Counted from the first letter of the stretch, positions 41,729 to 54,329 are shown. The stretch is 64,000 nt of DNA from Malus domestica (GCF_042453785.1 NC_091661.1:25039501-25103500); one strand, 5' to 3'. Notes: generated from the letters alone by a model not told the origin. A program made the numbers and translations.

Positions 41729-43585
41729 ATGGAGCAAAGCAAAGGCAGGAGAGTGATCCTCTTCCCGATGCCCTTCCAAGGGCACATAAACCCTATGCTG
41801 GAACTAGCCAACATTCTGCATTCCAAAGGCTTCTCCATAGCCATCATCTACACCAACTTCAACTCCCTCAATCCTTCAACCCTAAACCCAAACTTCACCT
41901 ACCATTCAATCCCTGTTGACTTGACAGAAAACGAGGCCTCCATCAAGGATCCCACCCTTCGTCTTTCTATTCTAAATGCTAAATGTGTTGAGCCTTTCAG
42001 AGAATGCTTGTCCGGGTTGTTATCCGACGACGTTAATTCGGAGGACCCCGTTGCATGCTTGATCTCGGATCCTCTCTTCGACTTCACTCGATCGGTTGCG
42101 GAGAGCTTTAAGCTGCCGAGGATCGTGTTAAGAACAGGGGGTGCCGCTTCCTTCGCTGTTTATGCTGCATTTCCACTTCTCAAGGAAAAAGGTTACCTAC
42201 CAATACCAGGTACAATCTCAAGCCAACAAAACCCTATTATCAAATGTCTTTTCATCTCATCATTGACCCACGTAGACTGAAAACACCACACCAAGACTAA
42301 TGACTCTTTTGGAATTCTTTTTATATGTAGCACTTTTGTTCTTTGTTCGTAAGAGATTATGCAATATGTGCTTTTATTATAAACATGTAAACTTTCTTAT
42401 TAAAAACTCGAGCACATGGAAAAAAGCTTCAGAGTGATTCTTCTTCTTCTTCTGAAATCACTTCATTGATCCAAAAATGTTTTTGGTTACAAAAAACACT
42501 TTAGCACTTCTAGTAGCAATCCCAAATTAGCATTTTGACAATTTGTGCGGATTTGAGTTAGGTTAGCATTTTTATTCCTTGCTCTGCCTCCTCATAAATT
42601 AGCATTTTATAATATGCATTAATTAAAAGGAAAAATATAAATACTTATGAGGAACCTTAAATTTGGTTTTCCATTTTGACAATAATTAGATTCTCGACTA
42701 GAAGAGCTGGTGACGGAGCTTTCACCTATCAAAGTTAAAGACCTACCTGCAGCGATGCCCAATTGCGACCCTGAAGATTTCTATCAAGTGATAACCAACA
42801 TGGCAAATGAACCCAAGGCTTCTCATGGACTCATCTTCAATACTTTTGATGATCTTGAAGGACAAGCACTTGCCACAATTCGCCAAGAATATTACCCCAA
42901 TATTCCAATTTTCTCACTAGGTCCATTTCACAAGTGCGGCCCAACAACCTCTTCTTCTTCAACTAGCTTACTATCACCTGACCAAAGTTGCATTTCATGG
43001 CTAAACACTCAAGCGCAAAAATCTGTTGCTTATGTTAGCTTTGGGAGCATTGCCAAGATAGATCACGCTCAATTTTTGGAGATTGCTTGGGGGTTGGCCA
43101 ATAGTGGCCAACCCTTTTTGTGGGTGGTTCGACCTGGATTAGTTCAAGAGTTGGACTGGCATGAAGCGTTGCCTAACGGATTTCTAGAAGCGTTGTATGA
43201 AAGAGCCCATGTCGTGAAATGGGCTCCGCAAAAAGAAGTGTTGGCCCACCCTTCAGTTGGAGTCTTTTGGACTCACTGTGGTTGGAATTCTACATTGGAG
43301 AGCATTTGTGAAGGGGTCCCTATGATTTGCACGCCATGTTTCAGTGATCAAATGGTGAATGCAAGATTTGTGACTGATGTTTGGAAGGTAGGGCTGCAAT
43401 TGGAGCATGGGATTGAGAGAGGTGAGGTTGAAAGAACAATTAGAAGACTAATGGTTGAGAAAGAAGGGGTAGAGATCAAAGAGAGAGCCTTAAATTTGAT
43501 GGAAAAGGCAAATCATTGCCTGAAAGAAGGTGGCTCTTCGTACCTATCTTTGGATGGCTTGGTTAAGCACATTTTATCGTTATAA
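41729..43585 (+). CDS. UGT copy 6: intact UGT76-like UDP-glycosyltransferase, 458 aa, two exons
   Basis: Exons 41729-42209 and 42690-43585 join to 1377 nt with a codon split G|AT (Asp161). Family-1 UGTs transfer sugar from UDP-sugar to small-molecule acceptors, using a His-Asp pair: His19 (GHINPM) and Asp114 (ISDP) are present. The PSPG box is residues 338-381 (43220-43351), exactly 44 residues with WAPQ at the start, HCGWNS inside and D-Q at the end, which favours UDP-glucose. Length and the intron site after LPIP fit the UGT76 group (group H), whose members glucosylate cytokinins, plant-defence acids or terpenoids; the acceptor cannot be told here. It is the only undamaged copy of seven. 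Start chosen by conservation of MEQSKGRR in all copies. Confidence 0.93.
42210..42689 (+). other. Phase-1 intron of UGT copy 6
   Basis: 480 nt, starting GTACAATCTCAAGCC and ending AATAATTAG. It is in the same place as the introns of copies 1 (6868-7235), 2 (9765-10038) and 4 (33854-34350). Its 5' part is near-identical to copies 1 and 4. Confidence 0.9.
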
Positions 43586-44629
43586 ATCGTTTGTTTAAGA
43601 GAGTCAGTATTAGCTATTCAATAAAATAAAAAATAAGGGCTTTAAGTAATATATTAACTACATATTTTAGAGAGTTTTAATGACAAGGGTCTTATAGAAT
43701 AAAATCTTAACTAAAACACTCTTTATTGGTTACTTTAATATAATTCCTAATTTCAGTTTTTGTTGGAAATCAAAACTGATGCATTATAACGTTGGTTTTA
43801 TACTAAGTCTAATATTATTAGTTAGCCATTTGATCATGTGCAGCACACCATGTCCTAATATCAGTTTTCCTTCTTAAACAAAAACTGATATATTTTCTTT
43901 GTATCCTAACGTTGGGGGTAATAATGATTCTGCTACCCGATTTGCAAAGCTTTGTTCCTGCTACCCGATTCGCACATTTCAACTTAATCTTCAATCCATT
44001 CAACCATTTGATATACCTCAGAAAACCAACAAAACAAAACAATAATGGGTTAATAAGATGGGAGCAAGTTGTCTTGGAGCCTCATATACCGCATCCAATC
44101 AATCTACATAACAGCCAAAAAAATTAGGGGTCCTTCGTCACAACGAATGCATTCAATCAATATACATACATAAGAGTCATCGTATTTACATTGTCTACTT
44201 TTAACTGATCCAAAATACTGGCATATTGTTCCTTTGGATGCTTCTACTTGCTATCAAATGCTTTTCCAATAGCTTTACCCCAGCTCTCTATCAGCAGATA
44301 CTCCTCTGTTTCTGATGCCCTATGATGCATGAACATGGTGGTATCCCCTCGTATCCTCGTATCGTATTGTGTGGTATTTATGTGTCGTGTCATGTGGTAT
44401 CCTCGTGTCTATGTCCATACATCTTGATAGGTTGCCTTGTAGAAAGATATGACATAAACAAAAAGACATTTGTAGTTAGAAGATGTTGTTAGAATAATTG
44501 GGTTGTCAGTGGTTGGCTAACCATCCATAGATGATTTGTGTCTTAATCTTTTAGGGAAACGCCCTGAGGGGAACAAGAGTTTCATCATCGTGAATGGCTG
44601 AAGCCAGTATTTATTTGACATGTTAATCT
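43586..44629. other. Spacer after UGT copy 6, containing a gene fragment
   Basis: No complete gene. A short frame at 43912-44127 has no recognised motif. The part from about 44220 belongs to the segment that precedes UGT upstream modules (compare 16380-16520). Confidence 0.5.
44225..44345 (-). pseudogene. Fragment of an unidentified gene (motif ESWGKAIGK), second copy
   Basis: Minus strand: TEEYLLIESWGKAIGKAFDSK-like reading followed by TAG, with a Lys-rich tail beyond. It matches the fragment at 16380-16520 at protein level with conservative changes (Y/F, I/M). Presumably an exon of a gene that once bordered the ancestral UGT. Family not recognised. Confidence 0.45.
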
Positions 44630-44888
44630 TGAAAGAGAAATAATCAAGCATAAGATTGTAAAGGGCTAAAAGAGTTATTGATGCTTAACTCAGTTAAATC
44701 TGAGAGAGATAGTAAGTTTGTATTTATAGAGATGATTTACATCAATAAGTTACAAGTAGTGTTTGACACAAATAACAATACTATAAATCCCAAAGATAGG
44801 AGATAATACAAGAGAGCATATCAGATAACTCTCAGCAGAGGTAACTTGAGTGAAGGAGTCATATGGATTGGAGACTTATAGTTTATCA
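44630..44888 (-). repeat. 3' LTR of Copia-3
   Basis: On the + strand it reads TGAAAGAGAAATAATC to AGTTTATCA. Relative to the other LTR it has a 14-bp insertion (TATCAGATAACTCT) and lacks 19 bp near its end. Confidence 0.92.
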
Positions 44889-44894
44889 CGCCCC

Positions 44895-47800
44895 CGCAAG
44901 CTGATTGGACGACCAAGAACGGGAAGCTTGGAAAGAAGAACCAAAACCGATTGGAAGACAAACCCTTTGTGAGAAAGTCAGCCACCTGATCTTGAGAAGC
45001 AACATAGCCCACAACAATTTCCTTTCGAGTAACCTTTTCACAAACATAATGATAATCAACTTCTACATGTCGCATTCGTGCTTGAAAAACAGAATTGGAA
45101 GCCACAGCAGGAGCACTTATATTATCACACCATAATTGAGGTGGTGTAAGATAAAGATGAAGATCATGAAATAAGTTTCGAAACCAGGACAAAGTAACGG
45201 CAGTATATGCTAGTTGATTATACTCGGCTTCAGTGCTTGAGCAAGAAACACCACGTTGCTTCTTCGAGCACCAGGAAATCAAATTAGAACAGAGAAAAAT
45301 ACAGTAACCTTTTATGGACCGACGATCATTAGGATCACCGGCATAATCGGCGTCGGCATAAGCAGTGATAGAGAGAGAACTCGGACGATAGAGCATGCCA
45401 TGATCATGAGTGCCCTTAAGATAACGCAAAATGCATTTAACAGTAGCCGAGTGTACTGTTGTGGGAGAGTGCATAAACTGGCAGACCTGGTTGACGGAGA
45501 AGGCAATGTCAGGATAGGTGAAGAGTAAATATTGAAGAGCACCTACAACACTGCGAAACTCCGTGGCATCAGAGACTGGTTCCCCGTCGTGCAAAAAAAG
45601 GCGACGGCCAGATGAAGATGGCGTGTAAATGGGTTTACAATCTGCCATGTTTATGCGTGTGAGAAGGTCCTTAATGTATTTAGCCTGAGCTAAATGAAAA
45701 CCAGAAGCTGTTCGAGTGACCTCCATACCCAGAAAATAATGGAGGGGCCCAAGATTTTTCATGGAAAACATTAAACTAAGCTGAGCAATGAGTTTTGTAA
45801 TCTATGAATTGCTATTGCCAATAACCAAAATGTCATCAACACAAATCAACAAATATATAATTGTGGTGTTATCAAAGTAGGTGAATAAAGAAGAGTCAGC
45901 TTAAGAGGCAACAAACCCGAGTTCCTCGAGATAATTGGAAAAACACTGAAACCATGCTCGTGGAGCTTGTTTGAGACCATAAAGAGAACGTTGTAGCTTG
46001 CAAACATGAGTGGGAAATTGCGGATCAACAAAGCCCTGGGGTTGGCACATATAAACATCTTCAAAGAGGGAACCATGTAAGAACGCATTATGTACGTCCA
46101 ACTGGCGAATGGACCAATTATAGTGAATAGCAACAGAGAGAATTAATCTGATGGTGACGTGCGTAACCACGGGACTAAACGTTTCTGCATAGTCGATGCC
46201 TTCCTGTTGGTGGAAGCTGTTAGCAACAAGACGGGTTTTGAACCGTTCGATGGACCCATCGGAGTTGCATTTGATCTTGTAGACCCATTTATTTGGAAGA
46301 ACATTGAGATGTGGTTGAAATGGCACAAGTGTCCAGGTACCAGTTCGTTGTAATGCCGTGAACTCCTCAGCCATTGCCCGACGCCACTGTGGACATTTGT
46401 TAGCCTGTGTAAATCTTGTAGGCTCAACTAAAGTATTTATGTCAGCAAGTAAGGCATATCGAGGATTTGATTTTCGAATGCCATATTTGGCCCATGTAGT
46501 CATGGGATGAGATGGAGGAATAGTCATCACAGGTGAGGTAGTTGAGGTCCCAATAGTCGTAGGAGAAGAAAAGGGATGGGTCGTATAGGGAAGATGAGAG
46601 TCTCTAGTATTAGGTATGTGGAGGGCCGGGATAGGAGGAGTAGGTAGGGATTGAGGTGATGTGTCTTTAGGTTGAGCAGGTGGGGTATTGGTGATCGAGA
46701 TAGGGAGAGTAGGTAGAGGTGGAGATGGGGTAGGGTTATGGGATAAGGTGGCAGGATTGCGGGTGACTAGGTAGAGTCGGAGGTCGGGTAGGGTTATAGG
46801 ATAGGTGGCAAGATTATGGTGCAGGGGAGTAGAATAGGGGATAAAGTTAGGAGGTGTCACGATAGTGTCAAAATGTAACATGTCTGTGGATATGGAAGTC
46901 TGAGCTGGAGTAAGAAGCATATCCTTGTAGGGAAAACATTTTTCATCAAAAATAACATGACGAGACATGAAAACTTTGCCCATGGAGGGATCAAAACAAC
47001 GATAACCTTGCTGATTTAAAGAATATCCTAGGAAAATACATTTTTTAGACGAAACTGAAGTTTATTTTGATTATATGGGCGAAGATATGGAAAACATGCA
47101 CAGCCAAAAACCTTTAAAAAGTCATATTGTGGAGGACTAGAGAATAATTTTTGAAATGACGATTCATTGTGCAAAACTTTGATGGGTAAGCGATTAATCA
47201 AATAATTGGCAGTGTGAAAAGCCTCTACCCAAAACGTGATTGGGATTGATGCATGAGCAAGTAGAGTAAGGCCAGTTTCAACCAAATGACGATGTTTACG
47301 TTCTGCAAGTTCATTTTGTTCAGGGTGATGAGGGCATGTAAAGCGATGATGTATGCCTTTAGATGTTAAATAATTTTTAAAAATGTGACTCATATATTCT
47401 CCACCTCCATCAGTTTGAAACGATTTTATTTTCCTACTAAACATATTTTCAACTAGTTTCTAAAAAGAAACAAAAATATTATACACGTCGGATTTAAGTT
47501 TTAGAAGATATATCCAAGAGTAACATGAATAATCATCAATAAAAACCAAATAATATTTATAACCATCAATCGAGTAAGACGGGAAAGTCCATATATCGGA
47601 ATGAAGTAATTCTAAAGGAAATTTTGAAATTGAACTAGAAAGTGAAAATGGAAGTTTGTGACTTTTGCCTAGAGGACAAGAATGACAGAGCAGAAGTCAC
47701 TGGGCCATGAATAGGCAATTTATTCTTAGCAACTAAAAACTTTAAAATAGAACCAGATGGATGGCCCAGTCTAGAAAGCCACACTGTATCAAACACGCGA

Positions 47801-48210
47801 CCACCAAAAAAATGCAAAAATGCCATGTTGTTATTTGGATGAAATACTGGAAAAATGATAGAACCCATACTTACTCCGGCCTTGCAAAAGGATCCTCCAT
47901 GTGGTGAGATCTTGAACACGATAAGAATGGGGATATAAGGTTAGTGAATAGTTGTTGTCCATGATAAAACGATTTATAGAAATGACATTGGTTGAGGCAT
48001 TGGGACAATATAAAGTATTGGAAAGATTAAAGGTTTTTGTGGGAGTGCGAATACTGGAGTGACCAATTTTAGAAATAAGCAAACATGTGCCTCCAACTAC
48101 ACCATTCACATGATTATTGCCATTGTATTCTCAGGCTTTAGCTACCTGTGTCAAGTCAATTGTAATATGGGTATTAGCTCCAGAGTCAAAAAGCCAATTT
48201 TGAACCTGGG
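44895..48210 (-). pseudogene. Copia-3 pol pseudogene
   Basis: From high to low coordinate: protease FDSGANTHIT (about 48165-48205); pre-integrase RLGHPSG (about 47760); integrase DDYS (about 47535) with a stop after it, then QTDGGGEY and HPEQNELAERKHRH (47300-47420); RT with QLDVHNAFLHG (about 46085-46120), LYGLKQAPRAW (about 45950-45985) and a stop at 45901-45903; catalytic C-V-D-D instead of Y-V-D-D (about 45838); RNase H AYADADYAGDP, SWCSKKQ and WCDNIS (45110-45370). Several stops and frame changes disable it. Confidence 0.88.
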
Positions 48211-48283
48211 AAGTAGCCATGGGTGGAGGGTCATATGCATGAGCAGTAGCGGCAAAAGCTTGAAGTTTGGGAGCGGAAACACG

Positions 48284-49254
48284 TCATTCGTATGCCATGT
48301 TCATACGATTGTAGCAATTGATAGCAAAATGACCAGGTTTGTGGCAGATTTGGCACTGAACACGTCCATTTGAATTAAAAGCATTCCCTTGTTGAGGAGC
48401 AGTACCAAGGAAGCCATCGTTAGGAGCATGAGCTCCTGGCTGGCCAAGCATGCCACGACCACCACGACCAGCGGCAGCCTGAAAACCACGTCCAGCAGGC
48501 TGAAGGCCATGACCAGCGTCGGCCTGAAAACCACACCATCCAAGTCCAGCAACAAGGGCAATAGGAGCAGCATCGTCGTGGAAGACATAACTCATTTTTT
48601 GTCGACGTTCGGCGCCGAGAAGCAAGGCTTCCAAAGCGCCATAAGAGATGGCATCTTCTCGAGCTTAAGCAGCCGACAATGTGCTTTCATACGCAGGACA
48701 AACGTTATTGAGAACGATGGCCACTAAATCCGAGTCTGAAACAGGAGACCCCGGGAGGGAAAAGGTGTCAGCGAGAGAGTTCACACGATCCAAAAAATCA
48801 GCAATGGAAGAATCACCATGTTGAGTGTTCATCAGGTCACTCCGGAGTTGCAAAAGACGACCAGTGGACGTCAAAGCATAACTCTCGTGAAGAGAAGTCT
48901 AAGCGGAGTGAGAACTAGTTTTCTCAATAAGAGAGGCCAAAACCGTGGGGTGAACGAAACTGTTGACCATGAGAGAACCATGGCATCCTGCTGCATCCAG
49001 ACTTCGAAGGTTGTGTTGACATCATTGGTGAGATTACCTGAGGTATCTTTGAGAAACGCCGAAAGACACTGACTAGTGCCATCAACAAATGGAACTAGGT
49101 TCCTGCTATGAAGTAGGGGTAGAATTTGTGCATGCCAAAGGGGATAGTTTGTACGATCAAGTTTGATCGTCAAAAAATTGGAGACATTAGGAAGAGCGGC
49201 AATGGGTAGGGTAGAAGAAGATGAGTTTGAGGAGGAGGAGGTTGAGGAGGCCAT
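48284..49254 (-). pseudogene. Copia-3 gag pseudogene
   Basis: ATG at 49254, a Ser-rich start, then IKLDRTNYPLWHAQ as in Copia-2 gag. Frame is lost near 48900 and again near 48640-48665. The last segment (48634-48284) has a Gly/Ala/Arg-rich linker and a zinc knuckle CQICHKPGHFAINC (about 48314-48355). Confidence 0.87.
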
Positions 49255-49309
49255 GTAAAAAAAAAAATTGCTTTTGTTGTCGTGATACTTTCTTAGCTCT
49301 GAAATACCA

Positions 49310-49573
49310 TGAAAGAGAAATAATCAAGCATAAGATTGTAAAGGGCTAAAAGAGTTATTGATGCTCAACTCAGTTAAATCTGAGAGAGATAGTAAGTTTG
49401 TATTTATAGAGATGATTTACATCAATAAGTTACAAGTAGTGTTTGACACAAATAACAATACTATAAATCCCAAAGATAGGAGATAATACAAGAGAGCACA
49501 GCAGAGGTAACTTGAGTGAAGGAGTCATAGCAAACAACTTTGAGGATATGGATTGGAGACTTATAGTTTATCA
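49310..49573 (-). repeat. 5' LTR of Copia-3
   Basis: TATTTATA at 49401-49408 is a TATA box on the minus strand, correctly oriented for element transcription. Confidence 0.92.
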
Positions 49574-49578
49574 AATCT

Positions 49579-50362
49579 CTGGTTAGACGAGGGGATTTTC
49601 AGGGAGAAGAAGAGACCATTGTGGAATATGACACGTGCCGGAAGATCAACGGGGAGCATTATCGTGCTGGTTGTGGTTGTACATTTTGGGCTAGTTGAAA
49701 CATTTTACTTATTGGACTACGGAGTACGAGGGTGCCCATATACAAAATGAAAGGCTCAATAAATAAAAAAAAAAGCCCAAAACCTAATTGGTAAATATAT
49801 TCCTTGTGTATATTTAAGTAACCACATAAAAGAGGTAATGACAAAAGGAGTTGGCGGTGGATGGATGTGACAAAGCTCGGCCAGGGGTGAGTTCACACTT
49901 AATCTCTTTGAAATTAGCCCTTGAAAAGTGTTTTTCCTTCTGAAACACCTTTTGCAACAACCTACCTGATTATTCTCATAAGTTTGCTGCCCATAGTTGT
50001 CACGTCATAATCATAATTTTAAAGGAACTTTAACGAAAAGCTCCCGGTACTATTTATTTTAACGAAAAATTACATTTTTACACTAAAAAGTCAATCATGA
50101 TACTATTCATTTTATCCTTTATTTTATCATTATCGTTAAAACTCAAAGTTTTTAAATATTTTTTTATTAGCGAGCTTATTGGGCCACAAAGTGAGATCAG
50201 TGTTTAATTTTGACCCAAACAAATATAATTTTCATGAATCATAAAATAATTTAATTCATTTTGAATTAAATTTTCCAACATTGAGGAAGGAAATGTTGTA
50301 ATAAAATATACGAAATTCATAAGCTCACAATCTAAGCAAAACAATCGTTCTTAGAAATTCAA
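49579..50362 (+). promoter_or_regulatory. Upstream module of UGT copy 7
   Basis: Continues from the AATCT duplication of Copia-3 with CTGGTTAGACGAGGGGATT, as at 16782. It shares GAGACCATTGTGGAATATGAC, GGTTGTGGTTGTAC and CATAAAAGAGG with the other modules. A M1 MITE interrupts it at 50023-50170. Confidence 0.6.
50023..50170. mobile_element. MITE, family M1, copy 3 of 3
   Basis: Begins AGGAACTTTAACGAAAAGCT, contains ACACTAAAAAGTCAATCATG and TCGTTAAAACTCAAAG, and fades near 50170. The right end is less clear than in the other copies. Confidence 0.6.
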
Positions 50363-50550
50363 ATGGAGCAAAGCAAAGGCATGAGAGTGATACGTTTCCT
50401 ACTGCGCGCCATTCAAGGCCATATAAACCCCTGTTCTAGAGCTGGCCAAATATTCTACACTCCAAAGGCTTCTCCATAACCATTATCCACACCTGCTCTA
50501 ACTCTTCCAACCTTTCAGCTCTAAACCGGCACTTCACCTACCACTCCAAC
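50363..50550 (+). pseudogene. UGT copy 7: short frameshifted 5' fragment
   Basis: ATG at 50363 begins MEQSKGMRV; QGHINP with His19 is still readable, then an extra base near 50428 (CCCCTGTTCTAG versus CCCTATGCTAG) shifts the frame. Similarity to exon 1 continues to TTCACCTACCACTCCAAC at about 50550, then unrelated sequence starts. No later exon is visible. Confidence 0.85.
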
Positions 50551-50901
50551 AAAAATCATCAATAGAATATACAATCAAATAGAAAAATCACCAATTTGCC
50601 TTAGCTTTTAGGGTGCGTTTGTTGCACCGGACTATCTGACTGGACTAACTTCAAGAACTAAGTTGGAGGAGCTTGGCATAAACTAAATAGTATTAGAATT
50701 GTGAAATGTTAGGTGCAATACCTGACTAGCTAGGACTATTTTTTTTTTAATTACAAAAACTCCCAATTTTTGTTGTCTGACTCTCTCTCCCATCTGTCGC
50801 TCCCGTTCCTTTCCTTTGCACTCCACTATTTTCCTTTCCTTTCCTCTACACTCCTTTCCTTTCTTGCAGATTCAAAATTTCCCGGATTTCCAGTTAGCAA
50901 C
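50551..50901. other. Spacer with a hAT-like MITE end
   Basis: TAGGGTGCGTTTGTTGCACC at 50609 resembles the end of a dispersed plant hAT-type MITE, but I could not set the other end or a TSD. A C/T-rich stretch follows (50770-50870). Copia-4 begins at 50902. Confidence 0.4.
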
Positions 50902-51236
50902 TGTAGAAATTTGGTTTCAAAGTGTTTTCTATTTCATGAGTGATTCTGAATGTACAATGCAGTATATATCTAGAAGAGAGAAACAGATGGTTACAAGCAA
51001 CCATCTTTACATGAAACCCTAGAGACCGGTTAAACCTAGGACACAAGCTTTTCCTTAATTTAAGGTGATTTACATCAAATCCAAGACTAAGAAGTAATCA
51101 ACAAGTTAAGTGCCTTAAATCAAGGAGCTGGAAAACTGGCAGTTGACTTGTGTGTATCCATGATTACTTGTAGACTTGAAATGAGATGACATGCTAGGGT
51201 TGCTGTTGCTAAGGTTTAGTGTGACTGGTTCCAACA
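50902..51236 (-). repeat. 3' LTR of Copia-4
   Basis: TGTAGAAATTTGGTTTC to GGTTCCAACA on the + strand; very similar to 58594-58927. Confidence 0.9.
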
Positions 51237-51281
51237 CTTCCCCTCAAGCTGGATCATGAAGTGTAGTCGAGCCAAGCTTGC

Positions 51282-54200
51282 TCAAAAGTCTGTGTAACTG
51301 AGAAGAGGGTAAAGGCTTAGTGAATAAGTCAGCCAATTGATCATGGCTTCTAGTGAATTGAGTTTGGATAACTTGTGTTTGAACTTGAGCTCGGATGAAA
51401 TGGCAGTCCACCTCAATGTGCTTGGTTCTTTCATGAAAACAGGATTAGTTGCAATGTGCATGGCAACTTCGTTATCACACATGAGAGACATGGGGGCTTG
51501 ATGTGAGAACCCTAAATCTGAAACCAAGCCTTTAAGCTAAATCAGTTCGCATGCAGTGGCTCCCATTGCTCGATACTCCGCTTCAACACTAGATCGTGCT
51601 ATAACAGTTTGCTTCTTACTCTTCCATGTCACAAGGTTTGCCCCAACAAAAGTGCAATATGCAGTGGTAGATTTTCTGTCAATTGTATTATCTACCCAGT
51701 CTGCATCGGTGTAAGCACTGATTTCTGTGGACTGATTGTTTGACATAAAAATGCCTCTATCCAATGAACCTTTGAGATAACGAAGAATACGTTTAACAAG
51801 GTGAAAATGTTGCATAGTGGGAGCATGCATAAACTGACTAACTAAGCTAACATCATAAGTGATGTCTGGACGTGTGATAGTGAGGTAGATAAGCTTACCA
51901 ACCAATCTTTGGTAGTAGCTTATGTTGGGGAGAGGTTCCCTAGTAGAATCAATCTTCATTTTGCTGTCAACAGGTGTGGTGGCAGGCTTGCAATCTATGA
52001 GCTTAGCCTCAGTAAGTAAATCAACAACATACTTTCTTTGACTGAGAAACAACCCCTTGTGAGACGTGGCCATTTCAATGCCAAGAAAGTATTTTAATCT
52101 CCCAAGATCTTTGATGGCAAAGGTGTGGCGTAAGGAGTGTTTCAAGGCTTTGATTTCACTCTCATTGTCACCGGTGATGATTAGATCATCAACATAGATG
52201 AGAACCACAAGTTTTCCACTTGAACCACTTCGAATAAATAACGAGGAATCAGCATTGCTTCTTATGAACCCTGTCTTTTCTAAGATAGAACTTAGCTTTG
52301 CATATCATGCTCTCGGAGATTACTTAAGTCCATAGATAGCCTTATGTAGCTTACAAACCATTCATTTTTCCACTTAAGTATAACCTGGTAGGGGTTACAT
52401 GTAGACTTCTTCTTGAAGTTCTCCATGGAAAAAGGCATTTTTTACATTCATTTGGTACAAAGACCACCCACAGTTAACTACTATCGGGAGTAATATCCTA
52501 ACAGTATTCATTTTTGCCACTGGGGCAAAGGTTGCCTTGTAATCAACCCCGAATGTCTGAGTGAAGCCACGAGCCACAAGTCTGGCTTTATGTCTTTCTA
52601 TTGAACCATCTACCTTGAGCTTGGTTTTGTAAACCCACCTGCTTCCAACAGCCTTCTTTCCTGGAGGCAACTTGACAATGCTCCAGGTATTGTTTTCTTC
52701 CAAAGCATTTTGCTCTTCAGCCATAACTAGTTTCCAATGTGGCAAGGAAGTAGCTTCTTGGAATGTTCTTGGTTCAGCAGTCTTAGAGACTTTAGTGAGA
52801 AATGCATGGTGAGAAGTCGAATACTTTGAGTAATGTAATACATCATAGATAAGGTACCTTGAGGCATAAATGACATAGTCCAACAGCCTTGCTGAAGGCT
52901 TTCTTGTTTGAGCAGGATTTCTTCGTGCACCTTGAGTTGGCCGTGATAATTGTACATTGTCAACTTGATCTTCAGAGCCATGCTCAACGTCTTCTTGTGA
53001 GAAGACATGTGGATTTAAGGGGTTTGTGACTTGGTGCAATTCCTCATTGAGTTGAGTGTCATGTCTTGCTGGAACATCCTCATCTTGTTCTGTGTACATA
53101 GGTAACGGGAACAAGTCATGCAAAGACTCCCCATCACCAGGAACATGCCTTTGTGGTTGGAAGAAGGGAGTGTCTTCATCAAAAAGGACATATATGGAGA
53201 CAATACACTTGTTGGTGAGGGGATTGAAGCATTTGTACCCCTTTTGTGTAGATGAGTACCCTACAAACACACATTTTGCAGCCCTAGCCTCCAATTTGTC
53301 ACGAAGTTGAGGCTGCACATGGACAAAGCATGAGGAACCAAACACTTTCAAGTGAGATAGGTTGATAGACCTTTTTTCTAGAGTTTCACAAAGAGATTTA
53401 AACCCTAGAATATGGCTTAGGAGTCGGTTGATGAGGTATGTAGCTGTCAAGACTGCATAGGACTAAAACTTCTTTGGAACATTCATATGTAACATCAATG
53501 CACGAGTTTTTTTCAAGTAGGTTTCGGTTTTTCCGTTTAGCAATCCCATTTTGATGTGGGGTTCCCACACAACTAGTTTGATGTACAATTCCTTTTGAGC
53601 TCAAGTATTTAATCATTGTGTTGGATAAAAACTCAATGCTATTATCTGATCTTAGTGTTTTAATAGTTGAGTGGAATTGGTTTGACACAAGTGAATGAAA
53701 GTCTTGAAAGATAGTTGAAACTTTACTTTTAGCTTTCATGAGATAAAGAAAAGTGACACGAGTACAATCATCCACAAATATGACAAAATATTTGTAACCT
53801 TCCATTGATTCAATAGTAGGACCCTATACATCGGTGTGAACAAGTTCAAAAGGTATGCTAGACTTAGACGTTGAGGTTTTAAAAGGTAACCTAGCAAACT
53901 TTGAGAAATAACAAGTATCACACTTCATCAATGGGTGACAAAACTTGGGGAATAGTTTTGCCAAAACAACTTTGAATGGATGGGCTAGCCTTTGGTGCCA
54001 AAGTTGTTGATCCTTGGAAGAGCTTGGTTAAACTTGAAAGCCTTTTGACAAAATGGGCTTCTTGCAAAAATAGTAGAGACCATTTTGATAGAATCCTTCA
54101 CCAATCATTCTCTTGGTGAGAGCATCCTGAAAGATTACATTTTTGGGTGAGAATATGACTAGGCAATTTAGAGTGTTAGTGAGTTGTCCTACGGACATCA

Positions 54201-54300
54201 ACTAAAATGGAAAAGAGGGTACGTATAAGGCAGTAGACTCTATGGTGTTTGAGACTAAACCTAGTTTTCCTTTTCCCATGACTAAGACATTTTTTTCCAT
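51282..54300 (-). pseudogene. Copia-4 pol pseudogene, downstream part
   Basis: From high to low: broken pre-integrase, integrase with FVDDCTR (about 53760-53780), TLRSDNSIEF (about 53640-53670) and HQNGIAKRKNR (about 53530-53560), then GYSSTQKGYKC. RT: SRWVYKTKLKVDGSIERHKA (about 52600-52660), the MNVKNAFFHGEL motif (about 52420-52460), and catalytic YVDDLI (about 52180-52205). RNase H: AYTDADWVDN and TWKSKKQ (about 51600-51720), then a stop region near 51537 and a C-terminal piece to 51282. Damage is lighter than in Copia-1 or -5. Confidence 0.9.
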
Positions 54301-54329
54301 TTGCAACTGACACATGAGATGGTTTTGAC

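Larger units (their letters stand above)
44630..49573 (-). mobile_element. Copia-3: recent Copia insertion, minus strand, exact TSD
   Basis: LTRs are 44630-44888 and 49310-49573, flanked by perfect AATCT duplications (44625-44629 and 49574-49578). Read on the minus strand, a primer site (TGGTATTTCAGAGC) follows the 5' LTR at about 49308 and a purine tract (GCGGGGGCG) precedes the 3' LTR. The LTRs differ by about one substitution and two indels. Despite that, gag and pol carry frameshifts and stops. It splits the upstream module of UGT copy 7. Confidence 0.95.

Noticed and set aside
44905..49072. Plus-strand frames of 64-112 codons within Copia-3
   Set aside because: All are opposite-strand shadows of the minus-strand gag and pol.
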